From Acinetobacter wuhouensis (GTDB lineage Bacteria > Pseudomonadota > Gammaproteobacteria > Pseudomonadales > Moraxellaceae), in contig NZ_CP031716.1 in NCBI RefSeq assembly GCF_001696605.3, positions 620,001 through 684,000 of the forward strand: DNA of 64,000 nucleotides. The letters run 5' to 3'. The position numbers and the translations under genes are program-made. Position 1 is the stretch's first letter, and each line of letters starts with the position of its first letter. Shown piece after piece: positions 55,299 to 64,000 of the stretch. Below the pieces are notes generated by a model that was given only the letters and a program-made list of their open reading frames with translations, searched no databases and was not told the DNA's origin.

Positions 55299-56464
55299 TC
55301 ATCTGCTCCGAAAATATCTCGTGTATACACTTTTTCTAATACATCACTTAAATCATCTGAAATACGATTGGCAATGATCACATCACTTTGTTGTTTAAAC
55401 TGCTCTAAATCATTGACCACTTTAGACTTGAAGAATTCCTCTTCTTGCAAAGTCGGTTCGTAAACAATCACTTCAATGCCTTTGGCTTTGATGCGTTTCA
55501 TCACACCTTGAATGGCTGAAGCTCGGAAGTTGTCCGAACCACTTTTCATAACCAAGCGATAAATCCCCACAGTATTTGGGTTTTTCGCGATGATAGAATC
55601 AGCAATAAAGTCTTTACGGGTACTGTTTGAATCGACAATTGCTTGAATCAAATTACTTGGTACATGGTTGTAATTTGCCAACAATTGTTTGGTGTCTTTA
55701 GGTAGACAGTACCCGCCATAGCCAAATGAAGGATTGTTATAGTGATTGCCAATACGTTGATCTAAACATACGCCATCAATAATTTGATGGGTATCTAAAC
55801 CAAAGATTTGCGCATAAGTATCTAATTCATTGAAGTAAGCGACACGCATTGCCAAATAAGTATTGGCAAATAACTTAATTGCTTCAGCTTCAGTCGAATC
55901 TGTAAATAGAACAGGGCTATCTTTTTTAATTGCGCCCTCAATAAGTAAGTCTGCAAAGAGCTTGGCACGATCAGACTTTTCACCCACGATAATCCGAGAT
56001 GGATATAAGTTGTCGTGTAATGCTTTACCTTCACGTAAAAATTCAGGTGAAAAGATAATATTCTCTGTTTTGAATTTTTCTTTTAAGCCTTTGGTGAATC
56101 CAACAGGAACGGTTGATTTAATAATCATCACTGCACTAGGATTGATCTCTAAAACTTGTTGCACCACACTTTCAACACTTTGGGTATTAAAGTAATTGGT
56201 TCGAGTATCATAATCGGTTGGTGTCGCAATAATCACAAAATCAGCATTCAGATAAGCTTCTTCAGGATTGGTTGTGGCTTTGAAGTTTAATTTTTTTTCT
56301 TTTAGAAACTCTGAAATATCAGCGTCTTGAATGGGTGATATTTTATTATTCAGTAGGTTGACTTTGTCTTGAATAATATCTATTGCAACAACTTCATGGT
56401 GTTGTGCAAAAATCATAGAGTTTGATAAGCCAACGTAACCTGTTCCAGCGACTGCTATTTTCAT
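55295..56464 (-). CDS. ugd: UDP-glucose 6-dehydrogenase
   Basis: The 389-aa enzyme oxidises UDP-glucose to UDP-glucuronate with two NAD+. It has the start [47 protein letters not shown] and the catalytic Cys253 in [14 protein letters not shown]. The length fits the short, E. coli-type Ugd. It is first in the minus-strand pair with the epimerase. In many Acinetobacter genomes ugd is in the capsule locus, so a copy beside ilvE is worth noting. Confidence 0.94.
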   Translation of the reverse strand: MKIAVAGTGYVGLSNSMIFAQHHEVVAIDIIQDKVNLLNNKISPIQDADISEFLKEKKLNFKATTNPEEAYLNADFVIIATPTDYDTRTNYFNTQSVESVVQQVLEINPSAVMIIKSTVPVGFTKGLKEKFKTENIIFSPEFLREGKALHDNLYPSRIIVGEKSDRAKLFADLLIEGAIKKDSPVLFTDSTEAEAIKLFANTYLAMRVAYFNELDTYAQIFGLDTHQIIDGVCLDQRIGNHYNNPSFGYGGYCLPKDTKQLLANYNHVPSNLIQAIVDSNSTRKDFIADSIIAKNPNTVGIYRLVMKSGSDNFRASAIQGVMKRIKAKGIEVIVYEPTLQEEEFFKSKVVNDLEQFKQQSDVIIANRISDDLSDVLEKVYTRDIFGADE

Positions 56465-56677
56465 AAAAACCTAATCTAGAAAATGTGCTTGCAAAATGTA
56501 TATCATGAATCAGCGAAACGATAAAAATGACTTATTCAAATCATAATTCAGCCGTTTAATGATAAAGACATCATAACATATTCTCATGAAACAAATTGTT
56601 CAGCTTATGCAATCGAATACAGTAACTTGGCGACGGTAATGGTATGATATGACATTGCTCAGGTGGAAGATTGGTGC

Positions 56678-57445
56678 ATGCAGGTCAATGAATCAAATTT
56701 ACAGTCGAATTTAGCTGAATCAGAACAAAATATTGTGCTGTGTATGAAGTGGGGCACCAAATATGGTGCTGATTATGTCAATCGACTCTACAATATGGTT
56801 AGGCGTCACACCACAGTCGATTTTCAAATGGTCTGTTTGACTGATCGCACAGAAGGCATCAATCCTGATGTGAAATGTTTTCCAATTCCTTCATTGGCAC
56901 TTCCAGAGGGAAGCCCTGAACGTGGTTGGAATAAACTTTCAACTTTTGAGCCTGATTTATATGGTTTAAAAGGTAATTTATTATTTTTAGACCTAGATGT
57001 GGTCATTGTGGATAATATTGATGGATTCTTTACTCATCCTGGAGAATTCCTGATTATTCACGACTGGAAGCGACCTTGGCGTGTGACAGGGAACAGTTCA
57101 GTTTATCGTTTTAAAATCGGTGCTTTTCCTGAGATATTATCGTATTTTCGTGAAAATTTTGACGAAGTTAGTCATAAATTCCGTAATGAGCAAGAATATC
57201 TTTCTTGGTACGTAAATCAGCAGAAAAAACTGAGCTATTGGCCGAAAGAATGGTGTAAGAGTTATAAATATCATTGCCTACAAAAGATTCCATTGGCGTA
57301 TTTTAAGCCACCTATAAAACCACGAGATGCAAAAATTATCATTTTCCATGGTGAAATCAATCCGCCTGATGCTGTTTCTGGTGGTGGTGGTAAATGGTAT
57401 CGTCATGTATTGCCATCTGATTGGATTAAAGATGCTTGGCAATAA
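56678..57445 (+). CDS. glycosyltransferase (GT-A fold, DxD)
   Basis: A 255-aa protein with LKGNLLFLDLDVVIVDNIDGF (about residue 100), where LDLDV is the metal-binding DxD of GT-A transferases. The start IVLCMKWGTKYGADYVNRLYNMVRR resembles GT8/GT24-type folds. The tail KIIIFHGEINPPDAV ... KWYRHVLPSDWIKDAW is well conserved in outer-core transferases as I remember them. ATG 56678 is chosen over the GTG at 56663. It is first in a plus-strand run of three glycan genes. Confidence 0.8.
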   Translation: MQVNESNLQSNLAESEQNIVLCMKWGTKYGADYVNRLYNMVRRHTTVDFQMVCLTDRTEGINPDVKCFPIPSLALPEGSPERGWNKLSTFEPDLYGLKGNLLFLDLDVVIVDNIDGFFTHPGEFLIIHDWKRPWRVTGNSSVYRFKIGAFPEILSYFRENFDEVSHKFRNEQEYLSWYVNQQKKLSYWPKEWCKSYKYHCLQKIPLAYFKPPIKPRDAKIIIFHGEINPPDAVSGGGGKWYRHVLPSDWIKDAWQ

Positions 57446-57483
57446 TAAAGTAAAATGATTGACAAAATTTGAGTGTAAGTTAG

Positions 57484-58467
57484 ATGCAAGAGTTGGATAT
57501 TGTTATTGCTTGGGTAGATGGCAATGACGTTGAATTAAAGCGTAAACGTCATAAGTATTTGACTGGTGAAGATGCATCAGATGCAGTCAGTGATACCCGT
57601 TTTGCGAGCAATGATGAGATTTATTACAATATTGCGTCTATCTTGAAATATGTGCCATTTTGTCGCCGTATTCATATTGTCACAGACAATCAACAGCCCG
57701 AATTTTTAAATGAATTTGTTTCGCAAGGTTTGTGTGATGCGGATAAAATTCGTGTTGTAGACCATCGTGAAATTTTCTCAGGCTATGAGCAGTTCTTGCC
57801 GACGTTTAATACACGTTCAATTGAGAGCATGCTGTGGAATATCCAAGGGCTTTCCGATTATTTTATCTACCTAAATGATGACTTTTTCTTTAATTCGACA
57901 GCGCAAACTGAAGACTTTCTAGAAAGTGATAAAATTGTGACTTATGGACATTGGAAGAGTTGCTTTAGTTATAAGACCAAACTGAAATATCGTAAGTTTT
58001 TGAACAAACATTTTAATAAACCAATTCAACCAGGTCATGTAATCGGGCAGATGCTCGGTGCAGATATTTTAGGTTTCAAAGAGTTTTTTGAAATTCATCA
58101 TTATCCTCACTGCGTAGATCGAAAAATTTTGAGTGAATATCTACTCAATCATCCTGATTTATTGGAAACTCAGATTAAGTATAAGTTTAGAAGCGTCGAA
58201 CAGTTGAATCCGATTTCATTGATGAATCATTTGAAAATTCAAAAGGATGAAGCGGTTTTAAAGCCTGATTTAGAATTGGCTTATCTAAAAAATGCTGAGA
58301 GTATTGAAACTTTTGTTTCGGCTCTAAAGCAGAATGAGATTAAATATGGTTGTATCCAAAGTTTGGACCAACTCAATGCTCAAGATGCTGAAATTGTGCG
58401 AAATGCAATGATCGAAAAATTACGCGGTTATTTACCACAAGCTGTAATTTCTGCCAAAGTTTTATAA
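57484..58467 (+). CDS. Stealth-family sugar-phosphate transferase
   Basis: The 327-aa protein has the conserved Stealth regions: CR1 LDIVIAWVDGND at the N-terminus, CR2 VPFCRRIHIVTDNQQPEFL ... HREIF ... LPTFNTRSIESMLWNI, and the LNDDFFFN motif, with HYPHCVDRKIL further on. Stealth proteins transfer hexose-1-phosphate from UDP-sugars to make phosphodiester-linked glycans, as in meningococcal capsules. Here it would add a phosphosugar to the outer core or a related surface glycan. It sits 38 bp after the DxD transferase and 12 bp before the GT25 gene. Confidence 0.88.
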   Translation: MQELDIVIAWVDGNDVELKRKRHKYLTGEDASDAVSDTRFASNDEIYYNIASILKYVPFCRRIHIVTDNQQPEFLNEFVSQGLCDADKIRVVDHREIFSGYEQFLPTFNTRSIESMLWNIQGLSDYFIYLNDDFFFNSTAQTEDFLESDKIVTYGHWKSCFSYKTKLKYRKFLNKHFNKPIQPGHVIGQMLGADILGFKEFFEIHHYPHCVDRKILSEYLLNHPDLLETQIKYKFRSVEQLNPISLMNHLKIQKDEAVLKPDLELAYLKNAESIETFVSALKQNEIKYGCIQSLDQLNAQDAEIVRNAMIEKLRGYLPQAVISAKVL

Positions 58468-58479
58468 TAGGAATTCTTC

Positions 58480-59238
58480 ATGAAAGTTGAAACATATCTG
58501 ATTAATTTAGATGGCAGTGATGAGCGTTTAAAAAATGCTTCAGAAATTTTGACAGCTCAAAATGTTAAGTTTGAAAGATTTCCTGCTGTAGATGGTCGTG
58601 GTAAGCCTTTGGAAGCCTTTGAAACTTATAATGATGATAAAGCAAAACAAGTCATGGGACGTAGCCTACTTAATGGTGAGATTGGCTGCTATTTGAGTCA
58701 TGTTGGATGTATCCAAAAATTTTTAGCTACTGATGCGGATTATCTTGTTGTTTTAGAAGATGATATGAAGCTGGCAGATGATTATAAAAAAAGTATAGAT
58801 GAGATCTTAGATTTTTTACAAAATAATCAAACATTTGAATGGAACTTAATTAATATTGGTCCTAAGAAAAAGAAAATTTGTAAAACGCTTAAAACCTTTG
58901 ACGGACATGAATTATTGCAGGCCTATTATTTCCCAATTCGAACTATTGGACTTGTCTGGTCGCGTAAAGGTGCTCAGGAATTCATTGAAAGTGGATTAGA
59001 AATCTTTATGCCAATTGATAATTTTTTACAAGCTTGGCTGAGTGAGAGCAGCAAAGGTTTATCTGTTTGGGAACCCTTGGTTAGACCAAGTGGCTTTGAA
59101 AGTGTGATTGATGTAAACAGAAGTAATAAGAAGAAGAATACACTCTCATTCAGTGTAAAAAAACAAATCAGAACTTGGAAAACTCGTTTTATCGCGATGA
59201 ATAATAAATTATTAAATAAAAATGGAAGTAAAATTTAA
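58480..59238 (+). CDS. glycosyltransferase family 25 (LPS/LOS type)
   Basis: The 252-aa protein has the GT25 plan: ETYLINLDGSDERLKNA at the N-terminus, RFPAVDGRG, GEIGCYLSHVGCIQKFL (about residue 60-80) and the metal-binding VVLEDDMKL. Family members such as LgtB/LpsA add galactose or glucose to lipooligosaccharide. The basic C-terminus suggests peripheral association with the inner membrane. The stop codon lies inside the terminator hairpin at 59220-59252. Confidence 0.9.
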   Translation: MKVETYLINLDGSDERLKNASEILTAQNVKFERFPAVDGRGKPLEAFETYNDDKAKQVMGRSLLNGEIGCYLSHVGCIQKFLATDADYLVVLEDDMKLADDYKKSIDEILDFLQNNQTFEWNLINIGPKKKKICKTLKTFDGHELLQAYYFPIRTIGLVWSRKGAQEFIESGLEIFMPIDNFLQAWLSESSKGLSVWEPLVRPSGFESVIDVNRSNKKKNTLSFSVKKQIRTWKTRFIAMNNKLLNKNGSKI

Positions 59239-59252
59239 TACTTCCATTTTTA
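59220..59252. terminator. bidirectional terminator GT25 / GT92-like
   Basis: AAATGGAAGTA ... TACTTCCATTT with T tracts on both sides; it overlaps the GT25 stop codon and separates convergent genes. Confidence 0.85.
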
Positions 59253-59255
59253 GAT

Positions 59256-60467
59256 TTATGCTTTAAATATTGCTTTAATCTTTTCAAAAAATCCTGTCGA
59301 TATGGTCTGAGAGGATAGTGCAATTTTAGGGGTTTCGTGAGGAAACAAGTTGTTAAGCTGGGTATAAACATTATGATCTATATAATGTTTAGACTCGTCA
59401 TAACTTACATTGTCTACACGTTGAGTTTTCCAATTGTAATTGATAGCTTTGAAATGCGCATAATAGACACCTTTCAAACTCTTTAAATTAGTTTTTCGAA
59501 TAGAGTGTACTTTCCATTGAGTTTGATCATCTAATTTAGAAGGGTTTATGCACCATTTATTATCACTATGCTTGTCATCTTTACTTCTATAGGCATAATT
59601 AAAGAAACGAGTCTCTTTATTATCCCCTAATGGAATGGATTGAATCCAATAGCCTGGATAGAGTAGCCCTTTATGATCAGCGAGTAATTCGAAAATAGAC
59701 GATCCATTTGGAGTAATGACTAACTCATCAATATCTGCATTAATTACACCAGCAGAATATTTTAAGAAGCGGTGTTTTGCATGTTCAAACATACCATATT
59801 GGCAAAAGTCGGAATCCCAAGGTGTTTTACCTTTGCCACTATAAATACCACCTTGTGGTCCATATTTAAAATTCCAAGGAACTAGATAAATATCAATATC
59901 TAATTCTTTTTCTTCGAGGTAGATTTTAAGCTCATCAAGTGAGTAATTATTTGAATTATTGTCATAAAATAAAACAGTATCTATATGATGATATTTCTTA
60001 TAAAACAAAATCCAATCATAAATCCATTCAAATTTATTATTTTTGGATAGCGTAAAAAGAACTTTTTTACCTTTGAATTCATTTAGGAAATTATGATTAA
60101 CTTGGGTGTGAATTGAAACATCTTCATATTCCCAAGTAAGCTCATGTGGTTGTGTTTCAATTTGAGTAATATGATTGCTTTGAGTGCGATCAAAATGAAT
60201 AGTTTTAATATTTTGAGTATGATCTTGATCATCTAATAAGATTTTACCATTCTCAATAAATTTTTCTAAGCCGTACAGAGGTGGCCCAGATAAGACAACT
60301 TTACCTTCAGAATAAAAAGTATCGAAACTTAATGTCTTGTAATCAAACTTCTCTTGGTAATCATCTGGTTGTAAATGTGCTTCACGAGGAGCTGTACGAT
60401 TGTATGGCTTGTTATCTGGAATAATACAAGGAGATATTTTAACAATTTCAATCGTATGTTGAGACAT
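59256..60467 (-). CDS. GT92-like/GT2_4 glycosyltransferase
   Basis: A 403-aa protein whose C-terminal 270 residues fit the GT92/Glyco_tranf_2_4 fold: KVLFTLSKNNKFEWIYDWILFYKKYHHID, VLFYDNNSNNYSLDEL, then GVINADIDELVI with the DxD (NADIDE). The Phe/Trp-rich region that follows (GYWIQSIPLGDN) is usual. The N-terminal 130 residues are a beta-rich extension I do not recognise. It is transcribed opposite to its neighbours. Confidence 0.75.
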   Translation of the reverse strand: MSQHTIEIVKISPCIIPDNKPYNRTAPREAHLQPDDYQEKFDYKTLSFDTFYSEGKVVLSGPPLYGLEKFIENGKILLDDQDHTQNIKTIHFDRTQSNHITQIETQPHELTWEYEDVSIHTQVNHNFLNEFKGKKVLFTLSKNNKFEWIYDWILFYKKYHHIDTVLFYDNNSNNYSLDELKIYLEEKELDIDIYLVPWNFKYGPQGGIYSGKGKTPWDSDFCQYGMFEHAKHRFLKYSAGVINADIDELVITPNGSSIFELLADHKGLLYPGYWIQSIPLGDNKETRFFNYAYRSKDDKHSDNKWCINPSKLDDQTQWKVHSIRKTNLKSLKGVYYAHFKAINYNWKTQRVDNVSYDESKHYIDHNVYTQLNNLFPHETPKIALSSQTISTGFFEKIKAIFKA

Positions 60468-60577
60468 GGGTACACCATAAAATACATAATAAAATCAAAG
60501 CATTATTTTTTGCTCGAATTCTGGTACTAATTTAACACTAATAATTGTTTTAATAAAGTTAAAAATTTTTAAAACGG

Positions 60578-61795
60578 ATGTGTGAAGATGTTAAAATCCT
60601 AGTAATTCAACTGGTTATGTTTTTTATCGTGGAAGCTAAGAAATTTATTTTTGAATACCCACAAGATTGGGTAAAAAAAGCAGATCATCATAATATGATT
60701 TTTTTGAATAATATTACGACTAGTTTAATTGAGTTGAATTTAGTGGTGAGTTTGCTTCCAGTGAGCTATCCGACCTATGGAATACCTCGTAATAATTCTT
60801 CGAATCCTTATTTATCGTTTCATAGTTATGAGAATCCATCAAATATCTGGTCCTATAAAGAGGCTCCTATAAAGGGGCTGTATTCTATAGATCCAAAGGG
60901 TTATGGTGGGTGGGCTGATATTGCTCAAAATTTAGATAAGTATAAGAGTGAAATTGAGAAAATTCAAAAACCAGATGATATTTTAGAGCCTTATATACAA
61001 CAATTGAAAAAAGGTCTGTCTAAATATAAACAGTCAAAAGCCAAAGTGACTTTAGATGATGGTTTTATATTATTTGCACTTCAAGTTAGAACGGATAGTG
61101 TTGCAGATCACGCGTATTTAGATGTTGTTGGTGTTTTAAATGAAGTCTCTCTATTTGCTAAAAAATTTCAACAGAAAGTTGTGATTAAACTTCATCCTAA
61201 ATGTGATTCTGAGTTATTAAAAGCGCAAGTTTTTAAATTATGTCAGGAAAATAAATGGCTCGAAGTTTCTAATAGTGATATCACTCAACTTATACAACTT
61301 AGTAAAAGTATTTTGGCTTGTAACTCAGGCGTGAGTTTAGAAGCGTTAATACTGAATAAAAAAGTGTATTGTTTTGGTCAAAGTGAATGGTCAGTTATTA
61401 CTCATTGCATCACTCAAATAGATCAGATTGAACAAGTTTTTACTAACGATGAGCAGAATTACAGTTTGAATTTATTTCAGAAAAAATATTTAGCTTATTT
61501 ATTATCGTGTTATTGGGTACGTTTTGATGATCAACAAGCAATAAAAAATAAATTGCAAAGAATCGTAGCAGAAAATGAATCCTTGAATCATTTAAATGTT
61601 GAAGAGGTAGCAAGTCTAAATCTGTTAGAGGCGCAAAAGCAGTATACAAAAAAAATGAAACGCATTAACTTGATAGAGCGCGACTTTGAATATCAAAATA
61701 AATTACTGAAAGATATAAGAACGAATCCTTTTTTTATGATTGTATACTTTTTTAAATTTAATTTTATAAAGCTCAAAAACAAAATAGGTCTTTGA
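60578..61795 (+). CDS. KpsC/KpsS-like Kdo-transferase candidate (Capsule_synth family)
   Basis: A 405-aa protein with LDDGFILFALQVRTDSV, VVIKLHPKCD and CNSGVSLEALILNKKVYCFGQSEW. The HPK motif and the NSGVxxEAL...KKV(Y)xxG block are the core of the capsule-synthesis/beta-Kdo transferase family. It may add Kdo or build a surface polysaccharide; the acceptor is unknown. The start is uncertain: ATG 60578 has little ribosome-site support and ATG 60617 is an option. The C-terminal about 90 residues are helical and basic. Confidence 0.75.
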   Translation: MCEDVKILVIQLVMFFIVEAKKFIFEYPQDWVKKADHHNMIFLNNITTSLIELNLVVSLLPVSYPTYGIPRNNSSNPYLSFHSYENPSNIWSYKEAPIKGLYSIDPKGYGGWADIAQNLDKYKSEIEKIQKPDDILEPYIQQLKKGLSKYKQSKAKVTLDDGFILFALQVRTDSVADHAYLDVVGVLNEVSLFAKKFQQKVVIKLHPKCDSELLKAQVFKLCQENKWLEVSNSDITQLIQLSKSILACNSGVSLEALILNKKVYCFGQSEWSVITHCITQIDQIEQVFTNDEQNYSLNLFQKKYLAYLLSCYWVRFDDQQAIKNKLQRIVAENESLNHLNVEEVASLNLLEAQKQYTKKMKRINLIERDFEYQNKLLKDIRTNPFFMIVYFFKFNFIKLKNKIGL

Positions 61796-61824
61796 TAAAT
61801 TTCTATAAAATTTAACTTAGAGTC

Positions 61825-61869
61825 GATATAGTATTTCTTATTTAAAAGTAAGCAATACTATATCTTTTT
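61825..61869 (+). terminator. terminator after the Kdo-transferase candidate
   Basis: GATATAGTATT ... AATACTATATC, an 11-bp perfect outer stem extended inside by TCTTA/TAAGC with a mismatch, then TTTTT. Confidence 0.85.
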
Positions 61870-61874
61870 GGGTA

Positions 61875-62783
61875 TTAACTAATTTTTTTTACCATTTCAA
61901 GTTGTTGATTTCCTTGTTCGGTTAATGCATCTAAAATTAACTGTCTCTTTCTATACTGACTTCTTTTCTTGGATACAATTTCAGATAAATCAATTTGACT
62001 GTTTAGTGGATTAAATACATAGTTATCTAAAGGGTCTAATGATCCACCAAATTCTAACCAAAACTCATCTAAATTGGTTTTTACACGATTTTGATCGCGT
62101 TTTTTACGACTATGTTGATAGAAATGATTTTGATTAGATACACCTACAATATGTTTAACTTCATAGAACTCACAAAGTGTAGATAAACTATGTAATAACA
62201 GTTGTTTAGGTCGTAAACCATATAATGATTTTGTTAAATGCTTAATCGTATCCAGATTAATTTTATCTTGTTTTCCTGCTTGTAACCCTCCAATAAAGAA
62301 TGTTGGTTCTCCATTTAGAATAATATATGAGAAACTCAAAGCATATTGAACTTGTCCATCTAATTCTAGAAGAATACAACTTTCCCCCTCTCTACGATGT
62401 TTACCTTTAAAATGTAAATTAAGTGTTAAAAGCTGTGGATTTTCTCCTTCAATTTGATATTGAAGTAATGGGAGAGCTTTATTTTCACATAGTTCAGTGT
62501 TAACTTTTGAAAATAACCAATCATAATGATTGGTGAGGCTTAGTAGTTTTTGATTATTATCAAAGCTATTACTTAAATAAGCATTGTGAAATTTAAGATA
62601 AAAGTCAGCTTCATGTTCTGATCGCCATTGGATGATCTGTGGATCTGAATTTAGATATTTAACCCAATTTAAGTTATTATTCCAGTCTAATAAAAATCTT
62701 AAAATATATCTTGTATATTTTGAATAAGACGATTGAGTAATCACAAATGGGATTACTAGCCAATAATAAAATGGGTTAAGCAT
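61875..62783 (-). CDS. VirK/YbjX (DUF535) family protein
   Basis: A 302-aa protein with the DUF535 core: LTLNLHFKGKHRREGESCILLELDG, then LTKSLYGLRPKQLLLHSLSTLCEFYEVKHIVGVSNQNHFYQHSRKKRDQ in pieces of the usual order (KxLxGLRPKxLL, GVSNxNHxY). VirK/YbjX members are linked to surface and antimicrobial-peptide resistance phenotypes in enterics, with unknown biochemistry. The second Met (62783) has a better spaced AAGG than the first (62789). It neighbours the lipid A acyltransferase. Confidence 0.85.
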   Translation of the reverse strand: MLNPFYYWLVIPFVITQSSYSKYTRYILRFLLDWNNNLNWVKYLNSDPQIIQWRSEHEADFYLKFHNAYLSNSFDNNQKLLSLTNHYDWLFSKVNTELCENKALPLLQYQIEGENPQLLTLNLHFKGKHRREGESCILLELDGQVQYALSFSYIILNGEPTFFIGGLQAGKQDKINLDTIKHLTKSLYGLRPKQLLLHSLSTLCEFYEVKHIVGVSNQNHFYQHSRKKRDQNRVKTNLDEFWLEFGGSLDPLDNYVFNPLNSQIDLSEIVSKKRSQYRKRQLILDALTEQGNQQLEMVKKIS

Positions 62784-62995
62784 TGTCATTACCTTATATA
62801 TACATCTATGCTGTATATAAATTAATTTACGTCAAGTCAGAATTTAGAAATGATATTTTAATGCAAGTTTCTAAATGTATATGATAGCTTAGTTTTGTAA
62901 GGATAATAAGCATGGTCTTAATTCTAGATTACACTTAGTTATTGGTACAACTATAAAGTAATTTTTATGTTCTTTCTTAAGCTAAGCTAAAAATA

Positions 62996-63868
62996 TTACG
63001 ATTTAGGTTTATACAAATTCTTCCCACCTTCTAACTTGCGAAAACGCTTATAAGCCCATAAATATTGTTCTGGTGCGATATTGATCATTCGTTCCATTTC
63101 TTTATTCAACGTATCGACAGAAAGCTGTAAATCTTTAGAGTTAATATCTTTAGATAATTCAGTGAAGTGTAGATCAAAGCCAGAGTAGTTTGGACGGCGA
63201 ATACAGCTTAGTCCAACGACTGAGCATTGGGTTTTTGCTGCTAATTTAGAAAGTAGGGTGGAAGAAAAAGCTTTTTGCCCATAAAAATCTGAATAGATGC
63301 CACCAGAATCTTTTGGAATATGATCAGGTAAAATTGCTGAAAATCCACCTTGTTTTAAATGCTTAAATAAAGCGCGAACACCCGTATCATCTGTAGGAAC
63401 AAGGGTTGCATTGAGTTGTTCTCTTGATTCTATCATGAACTTATCGAGATCTTTATTTTTACTCGGTTTATACATGATGACAGGTGCTGTATGCTGATTC
63501 ACCCAAGCATTCATGATTTCCCAAGTCCCAAAATGAGGAACCACACCTAAAGTGCCATTGGGATTTTTTAAAGCTTCCAGAAAAATTTCAGCATTATGTA
63601 CTTGTTTGATTTGTGACAAAGCAAATTCAGGAGATGAACCCCAAATTTTGATTGATTCCACATAAGTCATACATTGACTTTTTAAACTCGCCTTAACCAA
63701 TTGAATTTTTTGCTGATCATTGAGTTCTGGATATGCCACATTGATATTTAATTCAGTCGTACGTCGTGCTGAAGAATGTGTAGTAAATAATATACTACCA
63801 GCACCACGTGCCAATGTCTGAAGTATTGGCATTGGTAGGCGCGAGAAATTTTTGAGTAAGTTATACAT
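62996..63868 (-). CDS. LpxL/HtrB-type lipid A acyltransferase
   Basis: The 290-aa protein belongs to the lysophospholipid/lipid A secondary acyltransferase family. It has the catalytic HX4E motif in VVPHFGTWEIMN, the ILPDHIPKDSGGIYSDFYG block and the C-terminal PEQYLWAYKRFR. It adds a secondary acyl chain to lipid A at the inner membrane. I cannot tell LpxL from LpxM function by eye. It borders the glycan block, fitting a lipooligosaccharide role. Confidence 0.9.
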   Translation of the reverse strand: MYNLLKNFSRLPMPILQTLARGAGSILFTTHSSARRTTELNINVAYPELNDQQKIQLVKASLKSQCMTYVESIKIWGSSPEFALSQIKQVHNAEIFLEALKNPNGTLGVVPHFGTWEIMNAWVNQHTAPVIMYKPSKNKDLDKFMIESREQLNATLVPTDDTGVRALFKHLKQGGFSAILPDHIPKDSGGIYSDFYGQKAFSSTLLSKLAAKTQCSVVGLSCIRRPNYSGFDLHFTELSKDINSKDLQLSVDTLNKEMERMINIAPEQYLWAYKRFRKLEGGKNLYKPKS

Positions 63869-63880
63869 GTATGGCTTTAA

Positions 63881-64000
63881 TTATCGAGCTTCATCACGAT
63901 TGTCATTGCCTTTCACGACCAAATAAATCAAAGATGCCATAATGAGGAAACCACCACCAAAACAGCTTAAGCAGAATAATAAAATACGTTGATATTTATC
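63881..64000 (-). CDS. small membrane protein, 3' end only
   Basis: The last 39 codons of a gene that enters from the right edge. The visible part has one membrane helix (ILLFCLSCFGGGFLIMASLIYLVV, given here in its family-neutral sense) ending in a polar tail KGNDNRDEAR. No family can be named. The stop is 13 bp before the acyltransferase start, so the two are probably co-transcribed. Confidence 0.6.
   Translation of the reverse strand, partial: DKYQRILLFCLSCFGGGFLIMASLIYLVVKGNDNRDEAR

Overview
The window looks like a chromosomal segment of an Acinetobacter species (Moraxellaceae). The DNA is AT-rich. The transhydrogenase alpha subunit is split in two (pntAA/pntAB). The order queA ... tgt-yajC-secD-secF is typical of gammaproteobacteria, and ilvE is followed by a surface-glycan block, as in the Acinetobacter lipooligosaccharide outer-core locus. 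I cannot name the species.

Left core (1-20177). A SoxR-type regulator faces a RidA-like/MFS gene pair across a good SoxR box with the long 19-bp spacer expected of a SoxR-activated promoter. Then come an LD-carboxypeptidase, an EamA transporter, an 820-bp gene-free stretch, pntAA-pntAB-pntB with a strong terminator, an exported XAC2610-like protein, and secF/secD/yajC/tgt on the minus strand. Between tgt and queA sit a possible DUF4303-like gene, lemA, and three paralogous two-TM proteins in tandem. The segment ends at tRNA-Leu(CAA).

Genomic island (about 20122-48607, 28.4 kb). It is inserted at the 3' end of tRNA-Leu(CAA). A 56-bp copy of the tRNA 3' end lies at the far side, and matching arm-type integrase motifs lie inside both ends. 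In order it carries: a tyrosine integrase and an AlpA/excisionase-like protein; a coiled-coil orphan and an 809-aa orphan; a YagK/YfjJ (inovirus Gp2-type) HUH protein, a possible replication initiator; a zinc-ribbon/glycine-zipper miniprotein; several small exported or membrane proteins, including a 44-aa protein; a 546-bp gene-free stretch holding a cloverleaf-like inverted-repeat structure; a putative PD-(D/E)XK protein; a DUF932-YqaJ-'hydrolase or metal-binding' module that looks like phage-type recombination; a complete ABC-three-component (ABC-3C) conflict system; a type III restriction-modification system in which mod and res are each broken by a different IS3-family element; a DUF6035/CoiA-like protein; and a Fic protein. 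The res insertion has a clean 4-bp GATC duplication, and exact excision would restore an 898-codon frame. The mod insertion has no clear duplication.

Right core (48608-64000). A soluble sensor histidine kinase, glnE and ilvE are followed by the glycan block: UDP-glucuronate 4-epimerase and UDP-glucose dehydrogenase (minus strand), a DxD glycosyltransferase, a Stealth-family phosphotransferase, a GT25 transferase, a GT92-like transferase, a KpsC/KpsS-like Kdo-transferase candidate, a VirK/YbjX (DUF535) protein and an LpxL-type acyltransferase. The first two would supply UDP-GlcA and UDP-GalA, the transferases would build the outer core, and the acyltransferase would act on lipid A. The window closes in the 3' end of a small membrane-protein gene.

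Best candidates for something new are the island's cloverleaf element (29548-29681), the orphan pair next to the HUH protein, the small membrane/secreted operon, and the ABC-3C plus inactivated type III block.
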